Origin: Medicago truncatula
Lineage: Eukaryota; Streptophyta; Magnoliopsida; Fabales; Fabaceae
Reading direction: 5' to 3'
NCBI RefSeq assembly: GCF_003473485.1
Contig: NC_053043.1
Location: 23,709,936 to 23,773,935, forward strand
Length of the DNA stretch: 64,000 bases
Part shown: positions 36,431 to 47,497 of the stretch, in pieces
Numbering within the stretch: position 1 is the first letter of the stretch
Layout: every line of letters starts with the position of its first letter
Made by a program: the position numbers and the translations under genes
Notes under the pieces: generated by a model
Seen by the model: only the letters and a program-made list of their open reading frames with translations
Told to the model about the DNA's origin: nothing
Databases searched by the model: none

Positions 36431-38022
36431 GGCAACGTTTACGGTAGGAGAGGGCAATATGTCCCCTACCGTAGGAGATCATATAAAAGAGTTTTTTTTT
36501 TATTTTTTTTTACAACTAAATTGACATGTGTTTGTTGGTGGTTGGCAAAATAGATACTAGTGTTGTATTTTTTATTTTTTTTAGAAATGATGCATCCTCC
36601 GGTCACTATTATAAGCAAAAATCTACATTTTAGATTCATTCATTAAATGATGTATGCGGTTTATAATACAGACTACATACATCATTTAATGAATGTATCT
36701 AAAACGTTGATTTTTGCTTATAATAGTGACCAGATGGTGTATTTGTACAACCACTTTATGATAACTTTTTGACAACCTTCTCTCTCATACTCACGTTATA
36801 CTCTTATTTTCACTCTTTCTTTTTCTCTCTCCATTATTTTTACTAATGAAAAGAGAGAGAAAAGAAGTTGTTTGTCTCAAATGGATGTTCAAATATCACT
36901 ATTTTTTTTAGGGAGTTACATGCATGTTAGTTGTATTTAAGTAATGAGAAATAATATTTAAACAACTATTTTTTGATAATTATTGTGACAATTTTCTCTC
37001 TCATGTTTACATTAATTTTTTATTTTCTCTCTATTGTTTTTGTGTCAATACCTCATTTTCTTTATAAAATTTTGGTTGTCTCGAAAGTTGTCATATAAAT
37101 GGATGTTCAAATAACACAACTCTTAAATAATTCTAGAGTCAATTTTGTGATTTCCTTCTTAAATAAAATAATATTTTTCCACCTAGAGTATATAGACAAT
37201 ATTTTCCAATTCGTTCAACAATAAAACATTAATATAATGACTTTATATAATGAGTGGTAGTTGAAAATATATTAACGTTTTTACTGTAGATTGAATGTGA
37301 GTTTTTTTTAAATGATTGAATATTATTAGGTTTTTTAACAATAAATTATATTAGCAATAACAGGGTAATCTCCTTAGCACAAAGTGTATAAATGAAACCA
37401 CATATAATTACAAGCTGTCAATCCAAGAATACACAAAAAGGTTAATCGATACCCAAGCACCTAAACGGGTTCAACCACGAGCCATAAACAAAATTGACCT
37501 TATTAACTTTAAGCCACAATAACAATAAATACTTTACTTTTTCTAATAACTGTGGAATGGTATTTTCTAAATTTGTAAACAATACTTTTTCTAATAACAA
37601 TAAGTATACCATTGTGTTCGTTCCACACAATCCAAATATTATTAGTTGAATGGTCAATAGAGAGGAAGGTTAAATAAGTTTTTAGTCCCAATGAATATAC
37701 CGAATATTGTTTTTAGTCCTTAGAAGAAAAAAAAATTGACATGTTGGGTCATATAATTTTTCCAACAATGCCAAAAACACCCTTTATTAAATGTGATTTT
37801 AAAATCAATTGAATTTTTTAAATCATTCTATATGTTTAAAAAATAGAATTCTAGTGAATCACATTACCTGAAATCTCAGTTATTCAAAAGCTTCATCCTA
37901 TATTCAATGATTAATATCTATTTTTTTTAAAAAAAAATCTCATTTTACAAAAAAAAAAAAAAGAAAAGAAGAAGTCTCCTACGGTAGGAGACCTAAGGAT
38001 GTCACCTACCGTAGCCTTGGCC
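36431..38022. mobile_element. Non-autonomous Mutator-like element, 1.6 kb
   Basis: Flanked by a perfect 9-bp duplication TAAGATTCG (36422-36430 and 38023-38031). Terminal inverted repeats of about 48 bp begin GGCAACGTTTACGGTAGG at the left and, read inversely, GGCCAAGGCTACGGTAGG at the right. Both also contain CCTACCGTAGGAGA. No transposase is encoded. It carries a nested palindromic MITE (36593-36741) and a weak LINE-like scrap (complement of about 37550-37660, IWIVWNEHN). Outside its ends the host sequence looks tRNA-like. Confidence 0.87.
36593..36741. mobile_element. Palindromic MITE nested in the Mutator-like element
   Basis: The left arm CCGGTCACTATTATAAGCAAA is mirrored by GCTTATAATAGTGACC at the right. 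It is the best preserved of the three copies in the window. Confidence 0.8.
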
Positions 38023-38438
38023 TAAGATTCGACTCTAATCTCCTACATATGTAATGAAAATTTTATGTACTTACTACTTAGTATTTAGAAAATGATTAAA
38101 GGTAGAGGGATTTATAATTGAATTAGTACAACCTTCATTATTATATAACGATATATTTTATGACCTCTTTTTAAAGGGTTCGTCCATGGTCCTTACTATT
38201 TGATCGACAATAGCAGGTAGATTCAGCTTCTTTCTTGTTTACATTTCTCTTTTATAAGTTGTTCAGTTAGCATTGTGGTGGAAACCATTGAGTACAATTG
38301 ATGACAAGCACTTCACCATTACTGAATTATTTGAAATAAAATAAAAAATAAAAAATGAACCATCCAATTCTACAACTTTTCATAATTCAAAGGCTTACGA
38401 AATGCAGCAACAACAACAAACAATGAATGGCCGTTTGG

Positions 38439-39004
38439 TGTTAGTTTTAATTCAAGTTAAAGTTTGTTATAGACTTAACTATGTTTTAGCAAGTTAGTTA
38501 GTTTGTTTTTGATTGCCTACTAAGCAAGTCATGTGAATAAGTTGTATGTATATAAGCCAGTTTGTAAACACTTTTTCATCAATAAATGAGAATCACATCT
38601 TACAACAATCAATATTATCCTTCTTCTCTCAATTTTTCAATTCTCTCTTTCTTAGAAAATCAATAGCTTGCATTGCAAACAAGTTCTGTTGTGCTATCAA
38701 ATTGGCATCAAGAGCCACTAATTCTGATCTAAGGAAGGAATAAGAAAAATTCAATCACACAACGATTCAGGTGCAGAAACGTTGTGATAGAAAATCATGA
38801 ATGGTAACAACAGTTTCAATACTCATCTTCCAATTCTTGAAGGTGGAAATTGGGAAAGATGGAGTGTTGTGATGAAGAATCTGTTTGGGGCACAAGATTT
38901 GTTGGATATCGTGCGGAAGGGTTATGAAGACTTGGAAGGGAATGCAACTGAAACACAAAAAGAGCTGCGCATAAGGAGTTAACGAAGAAGGATTGCAAAG
39001 CCTT
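38439..39004 (+). mobile_element. 5' part of a copia-type retrotransposon
   Basis: A 261-bp LTR (38439 TGTTAG to 38699 ATCA) with a TATATAAG box is followed by TTGGCATCAAGAGCC, close to the usual TTGGTATCAGAGCC primer site. The gag start is ATG at 38797 and has LPILEGGNWERWSVVMKNLF and FGAQDLLDIV, the N-terminal block of plant copia gag. The frame breaks near 38980 and is then cut by the gypsy LTR at 39005. The remainder and the 3' LTR are not in the window. Confidence 0.82.
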
Positions 39005-39619
39005 TGTAACGCCCTAGTCGTCATTTTATTTATTTTGATTTATTTAGAGTCTTTTATATGATTTTAAATGATTATTATTGATTATGTGGTGTGTATTATT
39101 TTATTATATAGTTTATTTTAATATAATTAGATTTATGTGTGAATTAATATTATTTTGGAGGTTGGGGAGTTAATTAGGAATTAATAGAATTAAGGGGGAG
39201 TAAATGAAATAAAGTGGAGTTAATATTGGGGAGTTAGGAAAAGAGAAGTCAGAACTGCTTTTACGTACAAACAAGTTTTGGGAGAAAAACCAAGAGCAAG
39301 GGAGAAGAGCCAAGAGACCCGGATTTTGTTAGAGATTGTCCTTCTGAATTAAGGTAAGGGTGAGGTTTGCTTCAGTAGTATAGTTTTTGAATTCTGATTT
39401 TGGATTTAACAGGTTTATGATAGAATTGGGAAATTTGGGGTTATGTTGGATTAATGGGTTTTTGAGTGAATTGAGTGTATAGATTGATGTTCTGATGTTA
39501 GAAATAGGTTCTGGTTGCATACAGCACTTAGTTTTATATCTGTAAACTGATTTGGGGAGTGAATTTGAGGAAAATTGGATTTTTGGGAAAAACCTGCATT
39601 CTGCCCGTACTGATGTTCA

Positions 39620-39972
39620 TCGCTTGCCCCGGCGAGTAGCTCGTCTCGCCTCGCGAGTGAGCAACTTCATGGCTCGCCTCGCGAGCAGAACCACTCGCCA
39701 TGGCGAGCAAGTGCCTGTGAGATCATGATTTTTGAATTGTTGTTATAAGCTGTATTTTTGTTAGTTTTGAGTGCCTAAATGATTTTAGAGAGGACTGGGA
39801 CAATTTTTAGATTAAAAAGATGAATAGGGAGCTTAAAAATGAAGATTTAGTGAGAAAAATGTCAAAACTCCCGAGAGCACCTTTTTCTCATTCGCCTTGA
39901 GTTCGCCACGACGAGCAACCCATTCTTTGAGCTCGCCATAGCGAGTAGATGTACTCGCGAGGCGAGTTGCCC
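39620..39972. repeat. Palindrome cluster of CTCGCC..GGCGAG type in the gypsy LTR
   Basis: It includes the perfect palindrome CTCGCCATGGCGAG (39694-39707), GCTCGCCTCGCGAGC (39672-39686) and further CTCGCGAGGCGAG sites up to 39972. It is analogous in layout, though not in sequence, to the TTCGCTTAAGCGAA clusters of the solo LTRs. Confidence 0.8.
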
Positions 39973-40232
39973 AGTTCAGAAGCTGATTGTTATATGATTG
40001 AATAGAAATGGGAGAACTTGAATGTATGAGCATGATATGATTAATTGTGAATTTTTCTGGAATTGTTAGATTGATTATGATGATCTGTTGATGATTGTGA
40101 TGTATGTTTACATTAATTAAATCATACAAGTTGTTGAATTATGGAGTTGTAAGTCATATATACATATATGCATTGTTAAGTTGTATGTAGATATACACAA
40201 GTGGAGTCAGTTGCATAAGCATATAAAGCGGG

Positions 40233-40371
40233 AGGGCTCTTGCCCTGGAACGCCTTGTCGTTCAAAGCGGGAGGACTCATGTCCTGGAACACTTTAATTG
40301 TTCAAAGCGGTGAGGGCTTATGCCCTGATGAATGCTTTAACCATTCAATATCCGGTGAGGGCTACTGCCCT
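40233..40371 (+). repeat. Tandem stem-loop units with covarying stems in the gypsy LTR
   Basis: There are four units at 39-45 bp spacing. Stem 1 is AGGGC/GCCCT (units 1, 3, 4) and AGGAC/GTCCT (unit 2), with loops TCTT, TCAT, TTAT and TACT. Stem 2 is GAACG/CGTTC, GAACA/TGTTC and GAATG/CATTC in units 1-3. The loops and spacers vary freely while pairing is kept. Confidence 0.85.
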
Positions 40372-40897
40372 GTAAATTGGTACCACATGCATTGTCGTAT
40401 CGTTGTATTGTCGAGGAGTCTTAGTGGTGTTGTCGAGTAGTTGCATGAGTCATTGTTGTTGGTTGTAAATACCATTGTTGTTGATATGTTGATTATGAAA
40501 TATATATTTATATTGAATAGTTATTATTATGTTAGGGTGTTAGATTCAATTGATGAATTTATTATCTATATTTATTGTTGTGAATCTCACCCCTTCTGCT
40601 TGAAAATGTTGCCCTTCCTATGGGTAACTTGCAGGTGATCCTTATTGTTGTTTTAATTACTTGGATGAGGCTTTCATGCCAGAATTTTATGGAGAATTAA
40701 ACAGTTGATGTTGTTGTTGTTTTTAATGAAAATACTCCGCTGCAAGGTTTTGGTGAAACTAATAAAGTTTGTGGTTTATTAAATAGTTTTATATTCTATT
40801 TAAGAAAATTTGAAAAGTAGTGTGACATGCCCGTTTGGGATATACTCTGATGTATTATTTAACATTTAATTGCTTTGGGATAACGGGGTGTTACAAT

Positions 40898-40909
40898 TGG
40901 TATCAGAGC
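40898..40909 (+). other. Primer-binding site of the gypsy element
   Basis: TGGTATCAGAGC, complementary to the 3' end of plant initiator Met-tRNA, lies 2 bases after the LTR end. Confidence 0.88.
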
Positions 40910-40982
40910 AGGTTGGTCCGTCCGGCTAAGTAGTAGAGTCGTGTTGAGCCACGTAGGATAGAGTGTCAACTTAAAGTTGTCT

Positions 40983-41060
40983 TTTGTTGTCCTGATTGTT
41001 GTTTGTTGTGTACTTGGTATGAACTGGTTGGAGTATAACCATGTTCATATTAATTGTTTT
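40983..41060 (+). pseudogene. Gypsy pol fragment (end of protease region), left of the Ogre-like insertion
   Basis: It reads VLGMNWLEYNHVHINC in one frame, the block between protease and reverse transcriptase in chromovirus-type gypsy pol. The frame continues after the 12.3-kb insertion at 53367. Confidence 0.72.
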
Positions 41061-43718
41061 TGTGCTCGCGATTTTCGGATGTCAAACCATTTAATTGATT
41101 TGAATCGTCGATCTTTGAACTCTCGATTTTTATTCTTGGGAAGGGAAAAAATGAGTAAAAACCCTTATCGAGACTTTGGATTCGGGGGTTGGTTACGCGA
41201 AGGGAAGGTGCTAGCATCCTAAGCGTCTATGGTATTCCATAGGAACCTCTTACCTAGATTATCTTGTGCTAAGTTACTCGTTTATTTGAAAAATTATTGC
41301 CTAATGTCTAAGTGAAAGAATGGAGGGAGAAGAAGTATGTTTTTGGTTATTTTTATTTGATTTGGAAGGACAAGTCCTCTGCCTACGTACCCTTTTGGGA
41401 AAGGGATCAAAACCGACGTAGTTCCACTCAAAAATTTCTTTGGTGGGTTAGGTTGATTTTAAGATTTTTTGAAAATGATTTTAAGAAGAGAAAGAGGCCT
41501 CAAGGCATGAGATAAAAAAAATGAGTGAGGTTGATTGATTTTAAATTTTGAAAATGATTGAAGTTGAATTAAAATTGATAAAAAAATTTGATTAAGAAAA
41601 TAAAGGGAAAATGTTGCTAAGAAAAAATATTTTTGAATTTGACATATTTGATTTTTTTTGAAAATGATTTTTTTCTAAACTAACGGTGAAAACTAACGTA
41701 ACGTCGTAAAAATTAACGGAAAGCGGTAAATAAAATGTGGTAGTGTCGGTGCATGTGTCGGTGCTTGTGTTACCTACATTATTACATCAATTCCTAAATA
41801 CAACCCTAAAGCCTTTATGCCAAAATAAAATGCAAGAAATAAAATTACATCAATTCCTTATTTATACACACTAAGTCAATGACAAAATAAAATTATGAGA
41901 AAATTAAATGTGCATGCTACGATTCAAAACAAAAATTAACTCGTTAGTAAGCATAAGAAATATCATGGTGAATGAGAAATAAGAAATAAAAAGCAAGGAA
42001 TTAAGACAAACAACAATTAAGATCATCATATAAGAAATAAACGAAATTTTTTTTTTAAGAGAAAACAAATAGGATGGATTTTTAAAATTAGAGAAAATTA
42101 AAATGATGAGAACAATATTTTAGAATTTTTCTAAACATAAAAATGTCAAAAAAAGTGTAAAGACAATTAAAAATAAGAAATAAAAAATTGGCTCAGCAGG
42201 ATTTAATCTAGACCGTTGGATGAATCCAGAGGTCCAGATCTGAATCTCAAGATCTCATCACAGCTACTGGATCAAAAATCCAGGGTTTAAAAGACGAAGG
42301 TGTACGAAATTAACATAGGCTGTAGAGTATAGGATTAAAGTGAGGGAGGAGGTATAAAAACATGTTGCTGCTGCTGTGACTTCATTTTTTACAAAGAAAC
42401 TTCTCACTAAAAATATTTTACCCACTTCTCTCTAGAAAAACAGCCAGCGCCCCCTTTCCCCTTTCTTCTCCGGCGAAGCAACAAATTTCCGGCGCGGTGG
42501 CCGGTGGTGGCACCACCGCGCCGGAGTTTCAAAACTCACCCTTTTCAAAAAAAAATTACATATTTGAATATCCTTTTTCTTCCTCTACTCAAATCCGGAC
42601 TAAGATTTTCAAAACAAACCACATACAAACCTAGATCTAGAGTGCAAGATTCAAAAAAAAAGAGCAAAAAAAGTACCTCTACTCTCTCTCTTCTTCTCCG
42701 GTTCGTTTCTTCCCTCTGGTTCGTGGTTCCCTCTTCCGATTCGGTTTAGTTCTTACTTGCTTTTGTGATTATGTTTGAGTTTTGTGAGTTTATACACGAT
42801 TCGGATCTGTTTGTTACTGTTTGTGGCCGTTTGTGATGTTTGGATGATGATGATTTATGTGTTAGTGTGGAGCGATTCGAGGTTTGGTGAAAGGATACGA
42901 AAATGATTGTTAAAAGAATGGTTCACATGATTTTCGAATTTGAAATGTTCATGAAGTTCATGATTTTTTCTGGTTTTTTTGAGAGTTTGATCTAAAAATG
43001 TGGAGAGAGGATATGAATTTAGTGTTTGTGAACTGTTGTGGCTGTTGATTGATGTATCAGTGTAATAATTTCTGTGCAGCCCATTTCCCAATGATTGACA
43101 GGCTTTTATAGTGACAAATTAGGGTTGGCTCTGGTACAGATCAAAGACCAAAATACCCCTGCAGCTGAGACTTGGAGAAAAAGATTTTAACAAATAAATA
43201 AATAAATAAAATAAAAACAAAATGCATAAAATAAATAAATAAAAATAAAAAAGAAAAGAAAAGAAAAGGAAGGAAGTCACTCACGTGACTTTCACTTCTT
43301 TGTTTTTTTTTTCTAAAAAAATAAAATAAAATAATAATAAACAAACTAACCTAAAAAAAAAGAAAATAAAAAGTCCCTTCGAAATCTGACATGAGGTACT
43401 TCAAAGTATCCTCCCTGCCGAAATTTCGGTTGAAATGATTAATAAAATACGCCTTTTAACATACAATTAGCCATTTTAAAATGACTTGCCTGTTATGACT
43501 AAAAGGATTATAAAATGCGTTTATAAAAATGCAAATGGAGTGATTTTAAATGTTGTAAAAAATGCAAGCGAGGACTTAAATGCAAGATGAAAGTTTTTAA
43601 ATGATTAATGACGAAAAACACGAGTTTTAAAAGGTAAAAAAACGAATAAAAGAGAATCTGAACTATTAAAAAATGTGGACAAAAAAGATTTCAAATGGTC
43701 CAAATTTGGGGTATGACA
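41061..43718 (-). repeat. 3' LTR of the Ogre-like element
   Basis: On the plus strand it reads TGTGCTCGCG...GGGGTATGACA. It is the same as 50703-53361 apart from A-run lengths near 42670, 43243 and 43355. An A/T-rich end and an (AAAT)n stretch near 43195-43240 are included. Confidence 0.93.
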
Positions 43719-43984
43719 GATGCCCCTATTTAAGTTTCTTCGTCACGAAAGGTTTAAAAGGGAACCTTTTAAACCAAAGGGTCGAGGAGACTTAAATATA
43801 TAAAAAACGCCAATTTTGGACCGTTTGAAATGCCAGGGATGTGATGCTGATGAATGTGATAATATGACTGAATATGATGTAAGCATGAAGGTAAAGATGA
43901 TGCAAAGACTGACTGGGAGACAAATGGATAGGTATCACTGGGGAAGGAAATGATAGGTAAGTATAAATGACATTGTTTCAAGGC

Positions 43985-45046
43985 GAAAGTAAAGACATGA
44001 TTGGCCGACGAGTGGCGAAAGTAAAGGCGTGATTTGCCGACGAGTGGCGAATGTAACGACATGATTTAGCCGACGAGTGGCGAAAGTAAAGACATGATTT
44101 AGCCGACGAGTGGCGAAAGTAAAGACATGATTTAGCCGACCAGTGGCGAAAGTAAAGACATGATTTAGCCGACAAGTGGCGAATGTAAAGACATGACTAG
44201 CCGACAAGTGGCGAAAGTAAAGACATGATTTAGCCGACAAGTGGCGAAAGTAAAGACATGATTAGCCGACAAGTGGCGAAAGTAAAGACATGATTTAGCC
44301 GACAAGTGGCGAAAGTAAAGACATGATTGAGCCGACAAGTGGCGAAAGTAAAGACATGATTTAGCCGACGAGTGGCGAATGTAAAGACATGACTAGCCGA
44401 CAAGTGGCGAAAGTAAAGACATGATTTAGCCGACAAGTGGCGAATGTAAAGACATGACTAGCCGACAAGTGGCGAAAGTAAAGACATGATTTAGCCGACA
44501 AGTGGCGAAAGTAAAGACATGATTAGCCGACAAGTGGCGAAAGTAAAGACATGATTTAGCCGACAAGTGGCGAAAGTAAAGACATGATTGAGCCGACAAG
44601 TGGCGAAAGTAAAGACATGATTGGGCCGACAAGTGGCGAAAGTAAAGACATGATTGGCCGACAAGTGGCGAAAGTAAAGACATGATTGGGCCGACAAGTG
44701 GCGAAAGTAAAGACATGATTGGCCGACAAGTGGCGAAAGTAAAGACATGATTGAGCCGACAAGTGGCGAAAGTAAAGACATGATTGGCCGACAAGTGGCG
44801 AAAGTAAAGACATGATTGAGCCGACAAGTGGCGAAAGTAAAGACATGATTGGCCGACAAGTGGCGAAAGTAAAGACATGATTGAGCCGACAAGTGGCGAA
44901 AGTAAAGACATGATTGGCCGACAAGTGGCGAAAGTAAAGACATGATTGAGCCGACAAGTGGCGAAAGTAAAGACATGATTGGCCAACGAGTGGCGAAAGT
45001 AAAGACATGATTGGCCAACGAGTGGCGAAAGTAAAGACATGATGGA
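43985..45046 (-). repeat. Tandem array of about 32 units of 32/33 bp near the 3' LTR
   Basis: The unit is GCCGACAAGTGGCGAAAGTA + AAGACATGATT plus one or two variable bases. From about 44590 to 44990, 33-bp and 32-bp units alternate regularly, giving a 65-bp higher-order period. The edge units are more diverged (CGAGT, GAATGTAA variants). Arrays in the 3' untranslated region just before the LTR are known in Ogre-type elements as sources of satellites. Confidence 0.93.
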
Positions 45047-45684
45047 CCGACAGGGTTTGCTAACATTGTGGGATAGCGCACACACGGTAAAAAATAAAGG
45101 CAAGACAGACCATTGGCATTTGCTAAAAGCAAAGCCTCCGGTGAAAGTAAAGACAATGTAAAGCTTGGTATCAGGGGAGTGACTTGATAAAGATAAAGTT
45201 GAGGGGAACAAGGAATTTGTCTGAAGACAAAGGGGAAACGTATAGACTGATTACTGGTGAGACCTGCCCCTTTGGAATGTGTTTGATTTGATGACATTTT
45301 GGAGTTAGACACACTGGGGGTGATATCTAAGGATGTTGCAATAAGTCATAGGGTAAAAATGCAACTATGTATGAATGATACTTATATGCGTGCTATGTAT
45401 GCATGAATGAATAAGTATGTATGAGACTCATAGGACGACATAATGGTAAGATTGTTGAAGCAAGACTGGGCAGGTCTACAAGGAGAATGGCCCGACATCA
45501 CTGGACGAACACTCGAAACCTTCAATGGGGACAAAGTCACGGGGAATGAATCAACCATCGTTGGGGTACAGCTTTCACAATCCGGGGTAGAAGTCGCCAT
45601 TTCACCAATGCAACACCGTATTTCCATGCTTGAATAGTCATTGCCTTTTTGTATATATATTTCTTGAAATCCCTAACTTTTGCC

Positions 45685-45796
45685 TGGATCATCCTTTCAG
45701 ATTTTTTTTTGATCCACCGGGAGACATTTTTCTTTTTTTCTTTTTGTATGCCCCTAATTTTTACCTGGACCGCCCTTTCGAGTTTTCGATCCACTA
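45685..45796 (-). repeat. Hairpin cluster 1 (copies A and B)
   Basis: Copy A (45685-45716): outer stem TGGATC/GATCCA, inner sense stem ATCT/GGAT with loop GAAA. Copy B (45766-45793): outer TGGATC/GGTCCA, inner CTC/GGG with loop GAAA, all read on the minus strand. A long T run follows on the plus strand. Confidence 0.8.
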
Positions 45797-46335
45797 GGGC
45801 GCTTTCTTTTTTTTTTTTTTTTTTTTTTTTTTGCAATGACTATTTCTTCTTCGTTGAACCTGCTAGTTTCGGACCAACTGTTGACACATACTTATATATT
45901 TTCAAGTTGTTCGATGGAGAACATGTCGTTTGAAATACTGAAGAAGCAAGGTAAAATGGATTCCCAAACTGTTCGATGAAGAACGTGCCATTTGAAATAT
46001 TGTGGATTGGTGACATCTCTGGATCAGCCACACTGGTGATGACACTTTTAATGAGATACAATTGAAATAAGACACTGGATGGTAATGCAATTTATGTATA
46101 AATGATATTTGTATGCATGTTAGATGTGCATGAATGTTATATGCATGTATATGTATATGAATGTATGAATATACGCATGAAACTTGTAGGACCGTATGAC
46201 TGTATATAACAGGTGAAACTGACAAACAAGACTGGATAGGTAAGATAGGAGGTTGAACGACATCACAGTACAAACACTCAACAATCTTCATTGGAAATAA
46301 TATCGCTGGAGATGAGTCAAATTAATGTTGGGGTA

Positions 46336-46610
46336 AAGCACGATATCAACCCACTAGTAGGGGAAACAAACCATTAATCAGACCACTGAAAGGAGAATGC
46401 CCCATAACCAAACCACTTGAAGGGAGAAAGCCCCATAATCAAACCGCTTGAAGGGGTAATGACCCATTAATCAAACCACAAGCAGAAATTGCCATTAATC
46501 AACCCACATGCAGAAATCGCCTTTAATCAAACCACTAGAGAGGTACCAACCCATGTTTTGGCAGAAGTCGCCATACATCAAACCATAGGCGGAAGTTGCC
46601 ATTTGTAAAC
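46336..46610 (-). repeat. Degenerate ~30-36-bp repeats around AATCAAACCAC
   Basis: About eight units containing AATCAAACCAC-like text on the plus strand, each followed by a small inverted repeat such as GGGT/ACCC or GGC/GCC. Several contain GAAGTCGCCA-like decamers, the inverse of the primer-site start. Confidence 0.65.
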
Positions 46611-46717
46611 CAATACCGAGTGCATTCTTCCATTTGACCCTCTTGCATTGTGATGTCTCTGTCTTTGTTGTTTTTTTTTCCATTTTTTTTATATTTTTTG
46701 AATCCCTAACTTTTGCC

Positions 46718-46866
46718 TGGACCGCCCTTTCGGGTTTTCAATCCACCGGGAATATATTCTCTTTGTTTGTATGCCCCTAATTTTTGCCTGGACCGCCCTT
46801 TCGGGTTTTCAGTCCACCGGGACGCTCATTTTTGGCTTAAGCCGCCCTTTTGGGTTTTCGACTTAA
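46718..46866 (-). repeat. Hairpin cluster 2 (copies C, D and E)
   Basis: C (46718-46745) and D (46789-46816) have sense outer stems TGGAT/GTCCA and TGGAC/GTCCA with inner CCC-GAAA-GGG. E (46837-46866) has outer TTAAGT/GCTTAA with inner CCC-AAAA-GGG. The asymmetric internal loop (GAAAA on one side, CG on the other) is kept. Confidence 0.82.
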
Positions 46867-46867
46867 T

Positions 46868-46901
<34 letters not shown>

Positions 46902-47497
46902 ACAGAGGTCATCTCTCAGCTTTTGGTCATGCCAACCTTGCAGAGTTTAACTGTCCTTGAGACGGATGTTGATGTATGTTTCACCCACTCATAAATTCAA
47001 AGAAGATGTACTTGTTGATTATGCTTTTCAGAAGACATGATAAAAGTTTTTTTTTTTTTTTTTAAAAGATTTTTTTTTTGAATTTTTTTGCTTTAGGTAT
47101 TAACATCAAAAATAGAAGAAAAATTTGCAAACAGAATAAATGAGAATTTTAAATAAATGGGCACAAGCTCAAGTTAATGTAAATGGAATGGTGGCCTGCC
47201 AAAGGCGTGGTTCCACAGATTTTAAAAGTTTGGAAAAATGGTAATTATATGGAAAAGGTACGTTGAACACAATAACCACTGTTTCCTCTACCAACTTTGA
47301 ATTCCACTGTTTTGAGTCTTTGATTTGCAGACGCTTCAGATCGGATGTCCTTTAACAGCTAAGATGCCCCAGATGAATCATATCTGATTTGATGCAATTA
47401 CCTTGCCATGAGTCGGAGATCTTTTGACGGCTGAAATGCCCCATATGAGTCATGTCCGACCAGATGCAGTTACTTTGTCATGATCCTTAACTTTTGC

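Larger units (their letters stand above)
39005..40895 (+). repeat. 5' LTR of the gypsy element (1891 bp)
   Basis: It begins TGTAACGCCC and ends GGGGTGTTACA. The next bases, ATTGGTATCAGAGCAGG, hold the Met-tRNA primer-binding site. Inside are a palindrome cluster (39620-39710 and 39890-39972) and four tandem stem-loop units (40233-40371). Confidence 0.9.

Noticed and set aside
41312..41515. Reading frame MKEWREKKYVF... present twice (also at 50954)
   Set aside because: It lies in both LTRs and on the antisense strand relative to the element; no domain and no reason to expect translation.
43985..45046. CRISPR-like array of regular short repeats
   Set aside because: Units are contiguous with no unique spacers, in a plant retroelement. 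It is a simple tandem array.
43935..45312. Long minus-strand open frames (up to 273 codons) with repeats like FTFATCRLNHV and SLLSPLVG
   Set aside because: They are translations of the 32/33-bp tandem array in several frames at once. The open state comes from the repeat unit lacking stops, not from a protein.
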